Of a stretch of 64,000 nucleotides of DNA, positions 44,831 to 56,376 are shown piece by piece. The notes under the pieces were generated by a model. It did no database searches, was not told where the DNA came from, and saw only the letters and a list, made by a program, of their open reading frames with translations. Within the stretch, counting starts at the first letter, position 1, and each line of letters starts with the position of its first letter. Source of the DNA: Corynebacterium macginleyi (GTDB lineage: Bacteria; Actinomycetota; Actinomycetes; Mycobacteriales; Mycobacteriaceae); contig NZ_REGE01000004.1 of NCBI RefSeq assembly GCF_003688935.1, positions 85,406 through 149,405 of the forward strand, in the 5' to 3' direction. Made by a program: the position numbers and the translations under genes.

Positions 44831-46258
44831 CTACTCCTCGTTAGCCCTGGCGTTTACTACGGCGCTGGGGTCGTGGGGATCGCTAGTGCGGGGAGAGGCG
44901 CTGGAGTCGCTAGGATACAGCGCGAGATACAAGGCGAGGGCAGCCCGCCAATTCGGTGGGGAAAACCCCGTGGCTTCGATTTTATCTAGGGAAAGCGTCG
45001 ATTCTTTAGGCCGTGGTGCTTCGGGGCCGGCGATTTCCCGATACTGTTCGGTGCTTACCGGCGTGACCTCTGCTGGGTCGTGGCCCAGGCCGATGAATAC
45101 GGACATCGCCATCTCATCGCGCCCGACGGTATCGCCGGAGTTGGAGATATTATAAATTCCATACTCAGGCCGGATGCGCAGGAGATGAGCGATGCCCTTA
45201 GCTAAATCCTCCGCGAAAGTCGGGCGCCCGCGCTGGTCATAAATGACTTTTGGCTCCTTATCCGCTTCGGCGAGGCGACGCATGGTGCTGATGAAATTTT
45301 GGCCGTCTCCAAATACCCACGAGGTGCGCACGACATAATGCTGCGGTGCGGTTTGTGCGGCGATTTCGCCAGCGGCTTTTGACGCCCCGTAGGTGGAAAG
45401 GGGCGAGGGGATTTCGTCTTCTGTGTGCAGCTGCTTGGATCCGTCGAAGATATAGTCGCTGGATATATGTACGAAGGTCAACTGGTTTTCGGCAGCGATG
45501 CGGGCGAGTTTGGCTGGCGCTGCGGCGTTCACGGCCCAGGCGGCGGCGCGATCGTTCTCAGCGCCATTGACATCGTTATAGGCGGCGCAGTTAATGATGG
45601 CTTCGTATTGTTTCCACCGGCGCTGCGGGGGATGAGTGATGTCGAACTCTGCATGGGTACAGAACTCGCCATTCTTGAGAACCCGCTTTAGCGCCCGGCC
45701 GAGCTGACCATTCGCACCGGTAACGAGGATTTTGCGGGGTGGCATGGGAACTACGTCTGCGAGCGGCGGCAGGTGCCTGTCTTTTTCTGATACCTCACGT
45801 GGTTCGAGGGGCCACTCCACAGCGTCGAGATTGGTTCCAGAATAGAGCGCATCGGGGGACCAGTGTTCGTTAACTAAGTAAGAGTAGGAAGTTTCCTCAA
45901 GAGCTTGGAACCCATTGGCTACTCCGCGCGGTACAAAGACGGCGGTCTCTGGCCCCACTTCATGGGTGACGATTTCCCCGAAGGTTGCAGAACCTTCCCG
46001 CAGATCACACCAGGCGCCAAAAATTTTACCGTGCGCGACTGAGACGAGCTTGTCCCAAGGCTCCGCGTGCAGCCCGCGCGTGGCACCGGTGCGATTATGA
46101 GAAATATTATTCTGCACAGGTTGGAACGAAGCCAGCTCTGGCGCGGCCTTGACGAGTTTATCGCGCTGCCAGTTTTCTTTGAACCAGCCACGGTTATCTC
46201 CGTGTACATCTAAATCAATAATGCATAGCCCTTTAATGGCGGTGGTGTGTACCTGCAT
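44831..46258 (-). CDS. rmlCD: fused dTDP-4-dehydrorhamnose 3,5-epimerase and reductase
   Basis: A 475-residue fusion: N-terminal RmlC cupin (residues 1-165, with [14 protein letters not shown] and a His-rich active site) and C-terminal RmlD short-chain reductase (from about 178, nucleotide loop [27 protein letters not shown] with Tyr-x-x-x-Lys). Fused RmlCD is typical of Corynebacterium. Central to the dTDP-rhamnose path between RmlB and final product. Two bases separate it from both neighbours. Confidence 0.93.
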   Translation of the reverse strand: MQVHTTAIKGLCIIDLDVHGDNRGWFKENWQRDKLVKAAPELASFQPVQNNISHNRTGATRGLHAEPWDKLVSVAHGKIFGAWCDLREGSATFGEIVTHEVGPETAVFVPRGVANGFQALEETSYSYLVNEHWSPDALYSGTNLDAVEWPLEPREVSEKDRHLPPLADVVPMPPRKILVTGANGQLGRALKRVLKNGEFCTHAEFDITHPPQRRWKQYEAIINCAAYNDVNGAENDRAAAWAVNAAAPAKLARIAAENQLTFVHISSDYIFDGSKQLHTEDEIPSPLSTYGASKAAGEIAAQTAPQHYVVRTSWVFGDGQNFISTMRRLAEADKEPKVIYDQRGRPTFAEDLAKGIAHLLRIRPEYGIYNISNSGDTVGRDEMAMSVFIGLGHDPAEVTPVSTEQYREIAGPEAPRPKESTLSLDKIEATGFSPPNWRAALALYLALYPSDSSASPRTSDPHDPSAVVNARANEE

Positions 46259-46260
46259 AA

Positions 46261-47289
<1,029 letters not shown>

Positions 47290-47399
47290 TCAATCTGCTG
47301 CGCGTGGCCAGCCCCAAAAGGCTTGGATACGTACTTTTAGGCCGCACGATACGATCGTACGGTCTGCAGGCGAGGTAGAGCATGGATAGTAGGGCACGC

Positions 47400-49031
47400 T
47401 TACGCTGCATCGCGCGGCGGCGGAGTTGGCCGGGGATGTCGGGGAGGCTGAGCAGGTGGCCCGGATGACTCAGGCGGCTCGGTCGGCGTGGGTGGAGAAT
47501 CCTGCGCCGCAACCTGCTGCGAATTGGCTGGGGAATCGCCAGGGGAACCCGGCGGTGAATCCACCGGCGCATGAGGCTGAGCAAATCGGCCGGTGAGTTT
47601 GCGCGCCGGGGCTTGTCCTGCAGCGGGGGAGTCATTGAGATCCACTAAGGGAGAAAGCCCGCCGGTATGTGCCGAGCGGTAGCCTACCCGACCCGTTTCC
47701 GGGTCTCGTTCCGCATGACCCATGCCATTGCGGCCATCGCGGTTATCGTTATTATCCACGTGGTGTCGGCGGCATAAAAGCGTCAGGTTCCGGAGGTCGG
47801 TGGCTCCACCATGTGACCAAGCCTGCAGGTGGTGGACATCGCAGTCTTGCCACGGGCGGTTGCAGTCTGGATGGGTGCACACGATTTCATTGGCGGCAAG
47901 CGCAAGCTTTTGCCACAGTGAAGCGGTGCGCTTGGTGCGGCCAAGTTCTAGCGGAAAGCCCTTGTCATCGACTGCGCAGAAAAAGTCGTGCTGCGCAGCA
48001 CCCAGGCGGAGAAGATCAAGCGGAGATAGGTCGATTCCCACGCTCGTGGTGAAGCGGGTGTCGCTGCTCATCGCTTGTAACTCTTCAAGGGTGGTGGCGA
48101 CGAAGAAAGAACCGAGGCCGTCCGATTTCTTTTGACCTGCGGACAAATAGCTGCCAAGTGCCGCGGTCAACTGATCCGCCATGCGCTGGGCATAGGTGCG
48201 GGTATCGTCTTTGGGGCTCAGACTCTCGCTGCCCTTATTCTTGGCGGGGGCAAAAGTGCTGGCCAAGATCGCGGCGGCGGAAGCATCGAGGTAGCCGGAG
48301 ATATGCACCCCACCGTCTGCATCTTGGTGGGAAATGCTGAAGCGGCGCTTACGGGTGGCGGCGTGCGGATCGCGCTTCCCGGAGGGGTCGAGGGCATGCC
48401 TATTCGCCTTGCGGATAGCCTGCCGGAGCCAATCGCGCAGGGATTCGTAGGAGCGGCTTTTAGCTTGCTCTAAAGCCTTATTGCGCAGCTCCCGCGGCCC
48501 AGGAACCGCGAATTTATTGAGGTTGCGCAGCTCCCGTTCGATGAGGTTGAGAATGCGCTCCGGGATGGGGTCTTCCTCGAGGAGCTGCTTGCGGCGCTGT
48601 TCTTCCGCGCGGCGCTCACGTTCGGCGCGGCGGCGCGCTTCCTCCTCGGCTTTCTTTTGCGCGGCCGCGTCTGGCTTGCCATCTTCTGGCAGAGGAGTAG
48701 GTCCTGGATCCTCGATGGGTGCGAACAGGTTCTTGCCATTGCGTAGGCGGGCGGCGGCCTCGGATTCCGTGAGTCCGAGGCGGGCAACTAGGTAGTCCTT
48801 GGCCTTAGAGGAGCCGACCCTCCTGCCGGCATCATCGCGCTCTGCAATAAAGGCAAAGGCAGCATCGATAGTGGATTTATTGCCCAGCGCCCGCTCTAGA
48901 TGTTCGAAGTGGGGATGGAGCAATTCGAAGGAGAGATCGTCCGGATTCTGCATAAGGTTGCGCAGGCGCGTAAGCCCCGCGGCCACATCTGAAATAGCTG
49001 TACTGATTTCCGTATGCTTGGTAGTTTCCAT
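47400..49031 (-). CDS. DUF222/HNH (13E12 repeat-family) protein
   Basis: A 543-residue protein with N-terminal DUF222 helices, a charged Glu/Lys/Arg-rich middle (about 110-150), a beta-sheet part and a C-terminal HNH nuclease domain: CTHPDCNRPWQDCDVHHLQAW and CRRHHVDNN hold the metal and catalytic histidines. The last 80 residues are Pro/Ser-rich. Such genes are often multicopy in actinobacteria and prone to recombination; the role is not known. ATG 49031 behind GAGGAGGGGG. Seems intact. Confidence 0.85.
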   Translation of the reverse strand: METTKHTEISTAISDVAAGLTRLRNLMQNPDDLSFELLHPHFEHLERALGNKSTIDAAFAFIAERDDAGRRVGSSKAKDYLVARLGLTESEAAARLRNGKNLFAPIEDPGPTPLPEDGKPDAAAQKKAEEEARRRAERERRAEEQRRKQLLEEDPIPERILNLIERELRNLNKFAVPGPRELRNKALEQAKSRSYESLRDWLRQAIRKANRHALDPSGKRDPHAATRKRRFSISHQDADGGVHISGYLDASAAAILASTFAPAKNKGSESLSPKDDTRTYAQRMADQLTAALGSYLSAGQKKSDGLGSFFVATTLEELQAMSSDTRFTTSVGIDLSPLDLLRLGAAQHDFFCAVDDKGFPLELGRTKRTASLWQKLALAANEIVCTHPDCNRPWQDCDVHHLQAWSHGGATDLRNLTLLCRRHHVDNNDNRDGRNGMGHAERDPETGRVGYRSAHTGGLSPLVDLNDSPAAGQAPARKLTGRFAQPHAPVDSPPGSPGDSPANSQQVAAQDSPPTPTEPPESSGPPAQPPRHPRPTPPPRDAA

Positions 49032-49184
49032 GACCCCCTCCTCTCTTATTCGATTTCATGTTCTATTATAACCGGATAAAATACCAGCGCAACAGAAAGA
49101 AAGGAATTGGTCAATAGACTATATATTCCCCACTCGAACAGACTTTAGCGCAAGGAAAACCACGTCCATCAGCGGCCAAACCCA

Positions 49185-50510
49185 CTAGTCCGGAAACTGA
49201 GGTAACGCGGTCTCATCGAGCCAGGCGGTAACAGTTGTATCGAAAAGAGCAGCGTCTGGCGCGGCCTTCCGGAAAGCCGAGAGGAGATCGCCGGACTGGA
49301 CCACGGAGTGCTGATGCTGGGTGAGGTAGGAGGAGAGGGTGGGGAAGAAGGCATCGCCAAGCAGCCGGTGAATGGCGTGCACTGCGAGGGCGCCACGCTT
49401 GTACACGCGGTCATCGAACATGTCGCGCGCCCCCGGATCAGAAATCTGAATGTCTTGGCGCTTGCGCGTCAGCACATGGTAATGCGAGCGTGCCGCCCGG
49501 CGCGCGGACACAGCTCCCTTGTGCTCACCCCATAGCCATTCGCTGTAGCAGGCAAAACCTTCATTGAGCCAGATATCTTTCCACTCAGAAAGCCCAACGG
49601 AATTGCCAAACCATTGGTGGGATAGCTCGTGCGCAATGAGCCTCTCGAAGGCGTGATCGCCTTTCACATGGTTGGAACCAAAAATGGACAGTCCCTGGGC
49701 CTCGAGAGGAATCTCAAGCTCATCCTCGGTGATGACGACCTGATATGTGGGAAACGGATAAGGACCGTAGATCGAAGAGAAAAAATCCACCATCTCTTGT
49801 TGCTGAGAAAATTCCTCCCGCACCCGATCGCGCAAGAACGCTGGTGCCCACGCCTGGGTATTAGGCCCTAAAGAATAAGAAGAAAACTCGCCCACCTGCA
49901 CCGTTGCCAAATATGTGGCCATGGGGTGGCGCGTGCGGTAGTGCCACTGGGTGGTCGATCCGCTGGCTTTGCGGGAGACCAATTCTCCATTGGAGATGAC
50001 GGTAAAAGGGCTATCTGCGGTGATGATGATGTCGTACAGGGCCTTTTCTGAAAGCGTGTCATCGCAAGGGAACCAGCTGGGTGCACCATTGGGTTGGCTA
50101 GCCACCAATGCGCCGGATTCAGTTTCCTCCCAGCCGATTTCGCCCCACGTGGTGCGGATGGGGCGGGGGCTGCCGCCATAGCGAATATGCAGTTCAAACT
50201 TGGTATCGGCAGCGATTTCTTCTGTAAAACGCAGGCGCAGTTTCCCAGAAGATTGGTGGAACTTGGTCACCCGCGGGGCATGTTTGGCGGTCACGCGCCG
50301 GGCCACCATCGCCCCGCCAAGGTCCAGGGTTAAGGAAGTCAGGTTCTCTACCGCATGCACACTTAAAATGGCCTCGCCGTGGAGCAGGTTAGGCTCCACG
50401 CGGTAGTTTAAGTCCAACCTGTAGTGGGTGACTTTAAAACCGAGGTTGAAGTCCACGCCGGTATAAGGATCAGTGTGCGATCGCGAAAAAGCGGTAGGAA
50501 GCGTTTTCAT
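49185..50510 (-). CDS. M1-family zinc metallopeptidase
   Basis: A 441-residue short M1 aminopeptidase-like enzyme. Zinc site HELSHQWFGN with the third ligand Glu in WLNEGFACYSEWLW; the preceding EAQGLSIFG stands at the usual GAMEN place, in altered form, so exopeptidase specificity may differ. There is no signal peptide. Length lacks the C-terminal domain of full aminopeptidase N. Divergence from the next gene: same direction as mycolyltransferase, 40 bases after it. Confidence 0.88.
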   Translation of the reverse strand: MKTLPTAFSRSHTDPYTGVDFNLGFKVTHYRLDLNYRVEPNLLHGEAILSVHAVENLTSLTLDLGGAMVARRVTAKHAPRVTKFHQSSGKLRLRFTEEIAADTKFELHIRYGGSPRPIRTTWGEIGWEETESGALVASQPNGAPSWFPCDDTLSEKALYDIIITADSPFTVISNGELVSRKASGSTTQWHYRTRHPMATYLATVQVGEFSSYSLGPNTQAWAPAFLRDRVREEFSQQQEMVDFFSSIYGPYPFPTYQVVITEDELEIPLEAQGLSIFGSNHVKGDHAFERLIAHELSHQWFGNSVGLSEWKDIWLNEGFACYSEWLWGEHKGAVSARRAARSHYHVLTRKRQDIQISDPGARDMFDDRVYKRGALAVHAIHRLLGDAFFPTLSSYLTQHQHSVVQSGDLLSAFRKAAPDAALFDTTVTAWLDETALPQFPD

Positions 50511-50549
50511 AATGGTGCGATCCTACCGCCTGTGAGACAGAGCCTAAAT

Positions 50550-51629
50550 TTAGCTATTGAAGGCCCGCTCGAATACTGGCCACGAATCCTTCAGATCCTG
50601 AATCCAGTTCGGCCACGAGTGGGTTCCGGTATTGCGGAAGTTGTAGGTGGCTGGAACGCCGACCTGATCAAGCTTGGCCTTGAGGTTGTGGGTGCAGTAG
50701 CTCACCCCAGCCTCGATGAGGCCGCCCTCAATCTGCAGGTTGGCGGAGCCTAGCGCTGCCTGGCGCGGGTTCAAGCCCTTGGATTGGAGGTAGGAAAATG
50801 TATCTTCCGCGCTGGCTAAACCGGACCCCGAGGAAATGTACAGCTCGGTACCGCGCAGCTTTTCTGCGTTCATCAGGGCGTCGTTGTAACGGTTAGTTTC
50901 GGAGCCGTACGGACCCCACATCTGTTCCACGCTAGCGCCACCGCGGTTGACGGTGAGCTTTATGCCTTGGCGCTCCAGCGGGTAGGCGGTAGCGGCACAT
51001 CCAGCGAAAGAGCCCACTGCATCGTAGAATCCCTGGTTGTGCTGGGCTAACAGCAGGGAAGAGGTAGCGGACATGGACATGCCGGCAATCGCGCGATGGT
51101 TATCGGCGTTAAGGTGCTTCTCAATGGCGCCCGGCAGCTCCTTGGTCAGGAATGTCTCCCACTTCTGTGGTCCCTGCAGGTACCTCGAATTCGGCTCGGA
51201 GATCCAGTCGGTGTAGTAGGAGAAAGCGCCCGCCTGCGGGACGACGACGTTGATGTCCTTTTCGTGGTAGAAGTCAACGGCATCAGAAAGCTTCAGCCAG
51301 TCCATGTCCTGTTCTGCTCCACCGGCACCATTAAGCAAATACAAGGTCGGGCGGTTCTCATTCTGGGCCCGGATGACGGCCAGAGGAATCTTGCGCCCGT
51401 TCATTGCCGGCGAGGTTGCCTCGAGCTTTTCAACGCGCGCATCGTCTTTGTATTTCTTGTACCAGGACTTACTTTGGATTTCCGGGGTAGGTTCCAGTGG
51501 GGAAATCGTGGACTGTGCGGCATCGCCCGCCACCTGTTGTGGGGTCAGCTCGGCGGCACCTGCCGCGGGGGCATAAGCCAAGCCTGCGCAAACTGTGGCT
51601 GCCGCGAGGACAGAATTGAGACGCTTCAT
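50550..51629 (-). CDS. corynomycolyl transferase (Ag85/Cmt family esterase)
   Basis: Transfers corynomycolic acids between trehalose and arabinogalactan in the outer wall. 359 residues with a signal peptide (MKRLNSVLAAATVCAGLAYA then APAAGA cleavage region), the Ag85-like fold with nucleophile in AGMSMSATSS, the catalytic Glu/Asp part near the SSGSGLAS block, and His in GTHSWPNW. Start ATG 51627-51629 behind AGGAAAG. Two residues of Cys (CAATAY and SYCTHN) may pair. The promoter region before it is AT-rich (TATATATAG). Confidence 0.9.
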   Translation of the reverse strand: MKRLNSVLAAATVCAGLAYAPAAGAAELTPQQVAGDAAQSTISPLEPTPEIQSKSWYKKYKDDARVEKLEATSPAMNGRKIPLAVIRAQNENRPTLYLLNGAGGAEQDMDWLKLSDAVDFYHEKDINVVVPQAGAFSYYTDWISEPNSRYLQGPQKWETFLTKELPGAIEKHLNADNHRAIAGMSMSATSSLLLAQHNQGFYDAVGSFAGCAATAYPLERQGIKLTVNRGGASVEQMWGPYGSETNRYNDALMNAEKLRGTELYISSGSGLASAEDTFSYLQSKGLNPRQAALGSANLQIEGGLIEAGVSYCTHNLKAKLDQVGVPATYNFRNTGTHSWPNWIQDLKDSWPVFERAFNS

Positions 51630-51865
51630 GGTGCTTCTTTCCTGTAGGGAGTGGACTCGGTAACTATACTTCGGCCGCAAGAGATCGGCATCTTGGGAAG
51701 TATGTTCAGTATTCTTATATATAGAACTACCCATCAAACCCATGCTGGTAAAGGCTTTGGCTGATGTTGGGGGAGTAGTGGGGGTAGAAATACTTTCATT
51801 AACTTTACTGCGGCAAATTGCAACTAGCGCTGTAAGATCCGAAGTGTCTATGCCATAATTGCCTC

Positions 51866-51925
51866 ATGAAGCACGGTGTGGCGCGGTTGGTAGCAGTATC
51901 AGCTGCGTTGTTGCTTTTTGTGTAA
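51866..51925 (+). CDS. possible 19-residue signal-peptide-like ORF
   Basis: ATG 51866 to TAA 51925 encodes MKHGVARLVAVSAALLLFV: charged start plus hydrophobic core, like a bare signal peptide. It could be a leader peptide, a tiny secreted peptide or the remnant of a frameshifted gene. CATAAT just upstream would be a -10. Support is weak. Confidence 0.25.
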   Translation: MKHGVARLVAVSAALLLFV

Positions 51926-51978
51926 AAAGCTGTGCAGTGCGAATGTCTACTGCACCCCTATCAACAGAAAGAACATCA

Positions 51979-52089
51979 ATGAACGTTTTCGATTCCACCC
52001 TCGTATCCTTCAACGAATTCATCGGGCCATTCGTCCACTCTTCATTGGATGCATATTCCAAGCTGCTAGTATCCTTGGGAATTATTTAA
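51979..52089 (+). CDS. 36-residue PorA/PorH-like peptide candidate
   Basis: ATG 51979 preceded by AGAAAGAA opens a 36-codon frame: MNVFDSTLVSFNEFIGPFVH then a Ser/Leu-rich amphipathic half ending LVSLGII. Corynebacterial wall channels PorA and PorH are tiny peptides like this without signal sequences, with acidic and hydrophobic faces, modified by mycolic acid on serine. The mycolyltransferase gene lies 350 bases away. I cannot name it by sequence; the identification is by size, composition and neighbourhood. No other gene is visible in the 350 bases before it, apart from the short ORF above. Confidence 0.45.
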   Translation: MNVFDSTLVSFNEFIGPFVHSSLDAYSKLLVSLGII

Positions 52090-52236
52090 CTCCAGGATTA
52101 CTTGGGTCCGCATGCGCTGCTTGCCGATGCCTCCCCCTATAAAGGTCCCTTTCTTTCCACCGCAGTTTGGGGTGGGGTGCCCCCTAGGGTGAGCAACTAC
52201 GCGACAATGAGGACAAAGTTACGTATCCTGTAGGGC

Positions 52237-53649
52237 GTGACTAACGAACATTATGACGTAGTAGTACTCGGTGCGGGCCCTGGCGGCTACGTTGCCGCCA
52301 TCCGCGCAGCTCAGCTTGGAAAGAAAGTCGCTGTTATTGAAAAGCAGTACTGGGGTGGAGTCTGCCTCAATGTAGGCTGTATTCCCTCCAAAGCGCTGCT
52401 GAAGAATGCAGAGGTTGCCCATACCTTTAACCACGAGGCCAAGGACTTTGGCATCTCCGGTGATGTTTCCTTTGATTTCGGTGCGGCCCATAAGCGTTCC
52501 CGCAAGGTTTCTTCGGGCATCGTCAAGGGCGTTCACTACTTGATGAAGAAGAACAAAATCACCGAGATCAACGGTCTGGGGTCCTTTAAGGATGATAAGA
52601 CCATTGAGATCACTGAGGGCGATGATGAGGGTAAGACCGTTACCTTCGATGACTGCATCATCGCTACTGGTTCTGTAGTCAAGTCCCTGCCTGGCGTTGA
52701 GCTCGGCGGCAATATTGTCTCCTATGAAGAGCAAATCCTCAACGATGAAGCACCGAAATCCATGGTTATCGTGGGTGCCGGAGCCATCGGCATGGAATTT
52801 GCCTATGTGCTGGCCAACTACGGCGTGGACGTAACCATCGTGGAGTTCATGGACCGCGTCTTGCCAAATGAGGACAAGGACGTATCCAAGGAAATTGCCA
52901 AGCAGTACAAGAAGCTAGGCGTTACGCTCCTGACCGGTTACAAGACCACCTCTGTGAAAGACAATGGCGACGATGTCACCGTTGAGGTGGAATCCAAGGA
53001 TGGTTCTAAGCAGGACACCCTGACTGTGGACCGCGCCATGATTTCCATCGGCTTCGCCCCGCGCGTTGAGGGCTTTGGCCTTGAAAACACCGGCGTTGAA
53101 CTCACCGAGCGCGGCGCCATCAACATCGATGACCGGATGCGTACCAGCGTTGACCATATTTACGCCATCGGTGACGTTACCGCGAAGCTGCAACTGGCCC
53201 ACGTGGCAGAGGCACAGGGTGTGGTAGCGGCAGAAACCATCGCTGGTGCAGAAACCCAGCTCTTGGGTGATTACAACAACATGCCGCGCGCTACCTTCTG
53301 CAACCCGCAGGTCGCATCCTTCGGCTACACCGAAGAGGCAGCCAAGGAGAAGTTCCCGGACAAGGATATCAAGGTTGCTACCTTCCCCTTCTCCGCAAAC
53401 GGTAAGGCAGCCGGCCTGAATGAGACCGCCGGCTTTGTCAAGCTAATTGCTGATGGCGAGTTCGGAGAACTCATCGGTGGACACATGGTGGGCTCTAATG
53501 TTTCGGAGCTCTTGCCCGAGCTGACCTTGGCTCAGCGTTTCGACCTGACCGCTGAGGAAATTGGCCGTAACGTACATACGCATCCGACTTTGTCTGAGGC
53601 CATGAAGGAAGCCGCCGAGGGCATCGGTGGGCACATGATCAACCTTTAA
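52237..53649 (+). CDS. lpd: dihydrolipoyl dehydrogenase
   Basis: FAD enzyme E3 of pyruvate and 2-oxoglutarate dehydrogenases. 470 residues: [23 protein letters not shown] loop, redox disulfide [16 protein letters not shown] loop [10 protein letters not shown], and the C-terminal HTHPTLSEA with catalytic His. Start GTG 52237; TATCCT 7 bases before may be a -10, giving a leaderless transcript. lpd beside ramB and sdhCAB is the C. glutamicum order. A terminator follows. Confidence 0.95.
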   Translation: MTNEHYDVVVLGAGPGGYVAAIRAAQLGKKVAVIEKQYWGGVCLNVGCIPSKALLKNAEVAHTFNHEAKDFGISGDVSFDFGAAHKRSRKVSSGIVKGVHYLMKKNKITEINGLGSFKDDKTIEITEGDDEGKTVTFDDCIIATGSVVKSLPGVELGGNIVSYEEQILNDEAPKSMVIVGAGAIGMEFAYVLANYGVDVTIVEFMDRVLPNEDKDVSKEIAKQYKKLGVTLLTGYKTTSVKDNGDDVTVEVESKDGSKQDTLTVDRAMISIGFAPRVEGFGLENTGVELTERGAINIDDRMRTSVDHIYAIGDVTAKLQLAHVAEAQGVVAAETIAGAETQLLGDYNNMPRATFCNPQVASFGYTEEAAKEKFPDKDIKVATFPFSANGKAAGLNETAGFVKLIADGEFGELIGGHMVGSNVSELLPELTLAQRFDLTAEEIGRNVHTHPTLSEAMKEAAEGIGGHMINL

Positions 53650-53679
53650 ACAAGACGGGCGCCAGCTCTCTAACGCCAT

Positions 53680-53732
53680 AACGGCATCGCAGTGTTCTCC
53701 GGAAAAGAGTACCGCGGTGCCGTTTCTCTTTA
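53680..53732 (+). terminator. hairpin terminator after lpd
   Basis: AACGGCA (53680-53686) pairs with TGCCGTT (53718-53724), followed by TCTCTTTAT. Stands in the 174-base gap between lpd and the convergent ramB gene. Confidence 0.5.
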
Positions 53733-53823
53733 TACACAGTGCGCATCGCCCCACGCATCCTCCACGATGCATAAACTTGCGCAGGGCCTACAGACCGTGC
53801 GCGGCTAACTGACTTCGCGCCCG

Positions 53824-55233
53824 CTAATAAGGTGCGACCGCCGAGCGGTGGATATCGATATTGATAGCCTCATTAATGGGTGGAAAAGCGCGCTGCGAGC
53901 AGTTTTCGCGGGCGCAGGTGCGACAACCTGGACCTATGGGCATGGTGGCGTGGAGATTGGTGAGGTCGAGGCCTGCCGCATAAACTGTGCGATCGGCGTG
54001 GCGGGCCTCGCACCCCAGGCCAATCGCGAAAAGCTTATTGGTATCGCCGTAGCGCCCTTGGTGGTGCTGCACCGCGCGGGAAATCCACAAGTAGTTGCGC
54101 CCATCGGGCATCTGCGCGAGCTGGCGCGAAATCACTCCCGGGCGGCTAAAGGTCTCGTAAACATTCCACAGTGGGCAGGTGCCACCGTTATTGGAAAAGT
54201 GCACACCGGTGGCTGATTGCCGCTTGGACATATTGCCAGCGCGATCCACGCGAACGAAGGTAAACGGAATGCCGCGCAGCTTATCGCGCTGCAGGGTAGA
54301 CAGGCGAGAGGCTACCGTTTCATATCCCACGCCGAAGACTTGGCACAGGTATTCCACGTCGTAGCCGGTTCGCTCGGCCTCGCTGTGCATCAAGGCATAC
54401 GGCATGAGCGTGGCGGCAGCGAAATAACTGGCCAAGCCGCGTTTGGCCAGGCTGCGGGAAGCATCAGAAGTAAAGGGTTCATCGGCTACGAGCGCGGAAA
54501 TCTGGTCCTGGGCTTCGAGCAGTCCAAGCTCGGCAGCCATGCGGAAGGCGCGTTGGCCTTCGCTCAGGCGCGAGGCGAGCGTGAACTGCCCGCTTTGGCA
54601 GTCAAAGCGGTGCAGGGTGCCATCCATCTGTGCTGTTAGCTGGATTTCTACGCCGTGTTCCTCGCGCAAGTGGTGTGCCAGCGCCTGTTCGATATCGCGA
54701 ATACCAAATTGGGTGACCCCGAGCTTAACGGCCAGCGTCTCAGCGTGATGGTCCAACCCGTCCAGGTAATTTTGCCGAGCATAAAAGAAGTCGCGCACCT
54801 CATCGTGCGGCATGGATAAGCCAGCGGCGCTTTCCGATGCCCTCCTCGTATCCGTAGCCAGCGACAGCTTATCGCGTACATTGCGGTAGCGCCGGTGTAC
54901 GTCCACGAGCGTGCGCGCTACGGTGGGGTGGTTATAGACCAGCTCCGATAATTCCTGGAGTTCCACGGGGGAGGGACACAGTTCCTTGTCCTGAATGACG
55001 TCCTGAATCTCCGCGAGGAGGCGGGAATCGTCGTCGCGGGAGAAAAAGGTGGCATCAACACCAAAGGCCTCGGTAATGCGCAGCAAGACCGGTACGGTGA
55101 GCGGACGGACATCGTGTTCAATCTGGTTGACGTAACTGGCAGAAAGGCCGAGGGTCTCAGCTAGGGAGGCTTGGCTGAGATCGCGTTCCCGGCGAAGCTG
55201 GCGAAGGCGAGAACCCACATACGTCTTACTCAT
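53824..55233 (-). CDS. ramB: transcriptional regulator RamB
   Basis: A 469-residue ScfR-type regulator: N-terminal XRE helix-turn-helix ([20 protein letters not shown]), a central domain and a C-terminal cysteine cluster (CPLWNV and [17 protein letters not shown]). In C. glutamicum RamB represses acetate genes (aceA, aceB, pta-ack) when acetate is absent and regulates its own gene. Location next to sdhCAB matches. Start ATG 55233. Repeated GCAAAGAGT motifs lie across its promoter. Confidence 0.93.
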   Translation of the reverse strand: MSKTYVGSRLRQLRRERDLSQASLAETLGLSASYVNQIEHDVRPLTVPVLLRITEAFGVDATFFSRDDDSRLLAEIQDVIQDKELCPSPVELQELSELVYNHPTVARTLVDVHRRYRNVRDKLSLATDTRRASESAAGLSMPHDEVRDFFYARQNYLDGLDHHAETLAVKLGVTQFGIRDIEQALAHHLREEHGVEIQLTAQMDGTLHRFDCQSGQFTLASRLSEGQRAFRMAAELGLLEAQDQISALVADEPFTSDASRSLAKRGLASYFAAATLMPYALMHSEAERTGYDVEYLCQVFGVGYETVASRLSTLQRDKLRGIPFTFVRVDRAGNMSKRQSATGVHFSNNGGTCPLWNVYETFSRPGVISRQLAQMPDGRNYLWISRAVQHHQGRYGDTNKLFAIGLGCEARHADRTVYAAGLDLTNLHATMPIGPGCRTCARENCSQRAFPPINEAINIDIHRSAVAPY

Positions 55234-55236
55234 GCG

Positions 55237-55303
55237 GCAAAGAGTACTAGTAGGAACCGCGGATGTGCATCTTTATGACGAAAATCTTGTGAAGACTCTT
55301 TGC
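55237..55303. promoter_or_regulatory. inverted GCAAAGAGT/ACTCTTTGC pair before ramB
   Basis: GCAAAGAGT at 55237-55245 and ACTCTTTGC at 55295-55303 are exact inverse repeats 49 bases apart. They resemble the CTTTGCAA core of RamB sites and bracket the ramB promoter. Autoregulation is a likely reason. Confidence 0.4.
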
Positions 55304-55382
55304 TATATGGACAGGCGGTTTGTGGGGTTTCATGCGAAAGTTTGACACATTAAGGGGTGGACCAATCACTTGCACACAATGG

Positions 55383-55398
55383 AGTGTTAAACCTCACA
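55383..55398. promoter_or_regulatory. GlxR-like site in front of sdhCAB
   Basis: AGTGTTAAACCTCACA keeps a perfect TCACA half and most of the other half of TGTGA-N6-TCACA. GlxR is known to bind the sdhCAB promoter in C. glutamicum, which supports it. The remaining 370-base ramB-sdhC gap has no gene. Confidence 0.45.
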
Positions 55399-55605
55399 GT
55401 TAGGGGTGCAAATATGAAACACCAGTATTGCGAAAATGAAGCTGCCCAAGGTGACAGCGTTTTCGCATTTTTATTTTCAGGATACCCTTACCTAAAAGAT
55501 CTCACCGCCTAGTCGCGCCTGCGAACCCGGAGCAAATGACCGCTCGAAAATAACTAGTAACCAGCGGTTAAGCCCGGTTAAGGTAAGTACGACTATGGAG
55601 GTGTC

Positions 55606-56361
55606 ATGACTGTAAGAAATCCGGACCGTGAGGCAATCGCTCACGGCCACATCACTAATGAACCAATTCGTCAGAAGCCCAGAACGCCATCGTGGGTACT
55701 GAAGCTCATCATGGCCGTCACCGGTTTGGTCTTTGCGCTTTTCGTGGTTGGTCACATGGCCGGTAACCTGAAGCTGTACATGCCCGCACACGACGGTGAG
55801 CCCGCCCTGGATGTGTACGGCGAGTTCCTGCGCTCGATGGGTGAACCGCTGCTCCCGCATGGCTCAGCCCTGTGGATTATCCGCATCGTGATGATTGCGG
55901 CGATCCTTGCCCACATCTACGGTGCCTTCACCCTGGTGTCCCGCTCTAAGGCATCCCGCGGCAAGTTCAAGCGCACCAACCTGATGGGTGGCCTGGATTC
56001 CTTCGCCACCAAGTCCATGCTGGTTACCGGTGTAGTGCTGCTGCTCTTCATCATCTTCCACCTGCTAGACCTCACTATGGGCGTACAGCCGATTGCCCCA
56101 GAAGCCTTCGTTGAAGGCGCTGTTAAGGCCAATATGATCGAAACCTTCAGTCGTTGGCCGGTCACCATCTTCTATGTGCTGGCAATGTGCTGCCTCTTCC
56201 TGCACCTGACCCACGGTATCCGCCTTGCTGCATCTGACCTGGGTATCACGGGTGCAAAATGGCGTCAGACCTTCTTGGTCTTGGCGTATGTCATCCCGGC
56301 CGTTGTCTGCATTGGCAACATCGTTATGCCTTTGTCCGTTGCCCTGGGCTTGGTCAGCTAA
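55606..56361 (+). CDS. sdhC: succinate dehydrogenase cytochrome b subunit
   Basis: Membrane anchor of a type B succinate:quinone reductase: 251 residues with five helices and four histidines suited to two haem b groups (for example VVGHMAGNLKLY and LFLHLTHGIRLA). A single anchor protein without SdhD is the Gram-positive/epsilon type. AGGAGGT precedes it by a good spacing (GGAGGTGTC then ATG). Confidence 0.94.
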   Translation: MTVRNPDREAIAHGHITNEPIRQKPRTPSWVLKLIMAVTGLVFALFVVGHMAGNLKLYMPAHDGEPALDVYGEFLRSMGEPLLPHGSALWIIRIVMIAAILAHIYGAFTLVSRSKASRGKFKRTNLMGGLDSFATKSMLVTGVVLLLFIIFHLLDLTMGVQPIAPEAFVEGAVKANMIETFSRWPVTIFYVLAMCCLFLHLTHGIRLAASDLGITGAKWRQTFLVLAYVIPAVVCIGNIVMPLSVALGLVS

Positions 56362-56376
56362 AGGAGATAGGAATCC

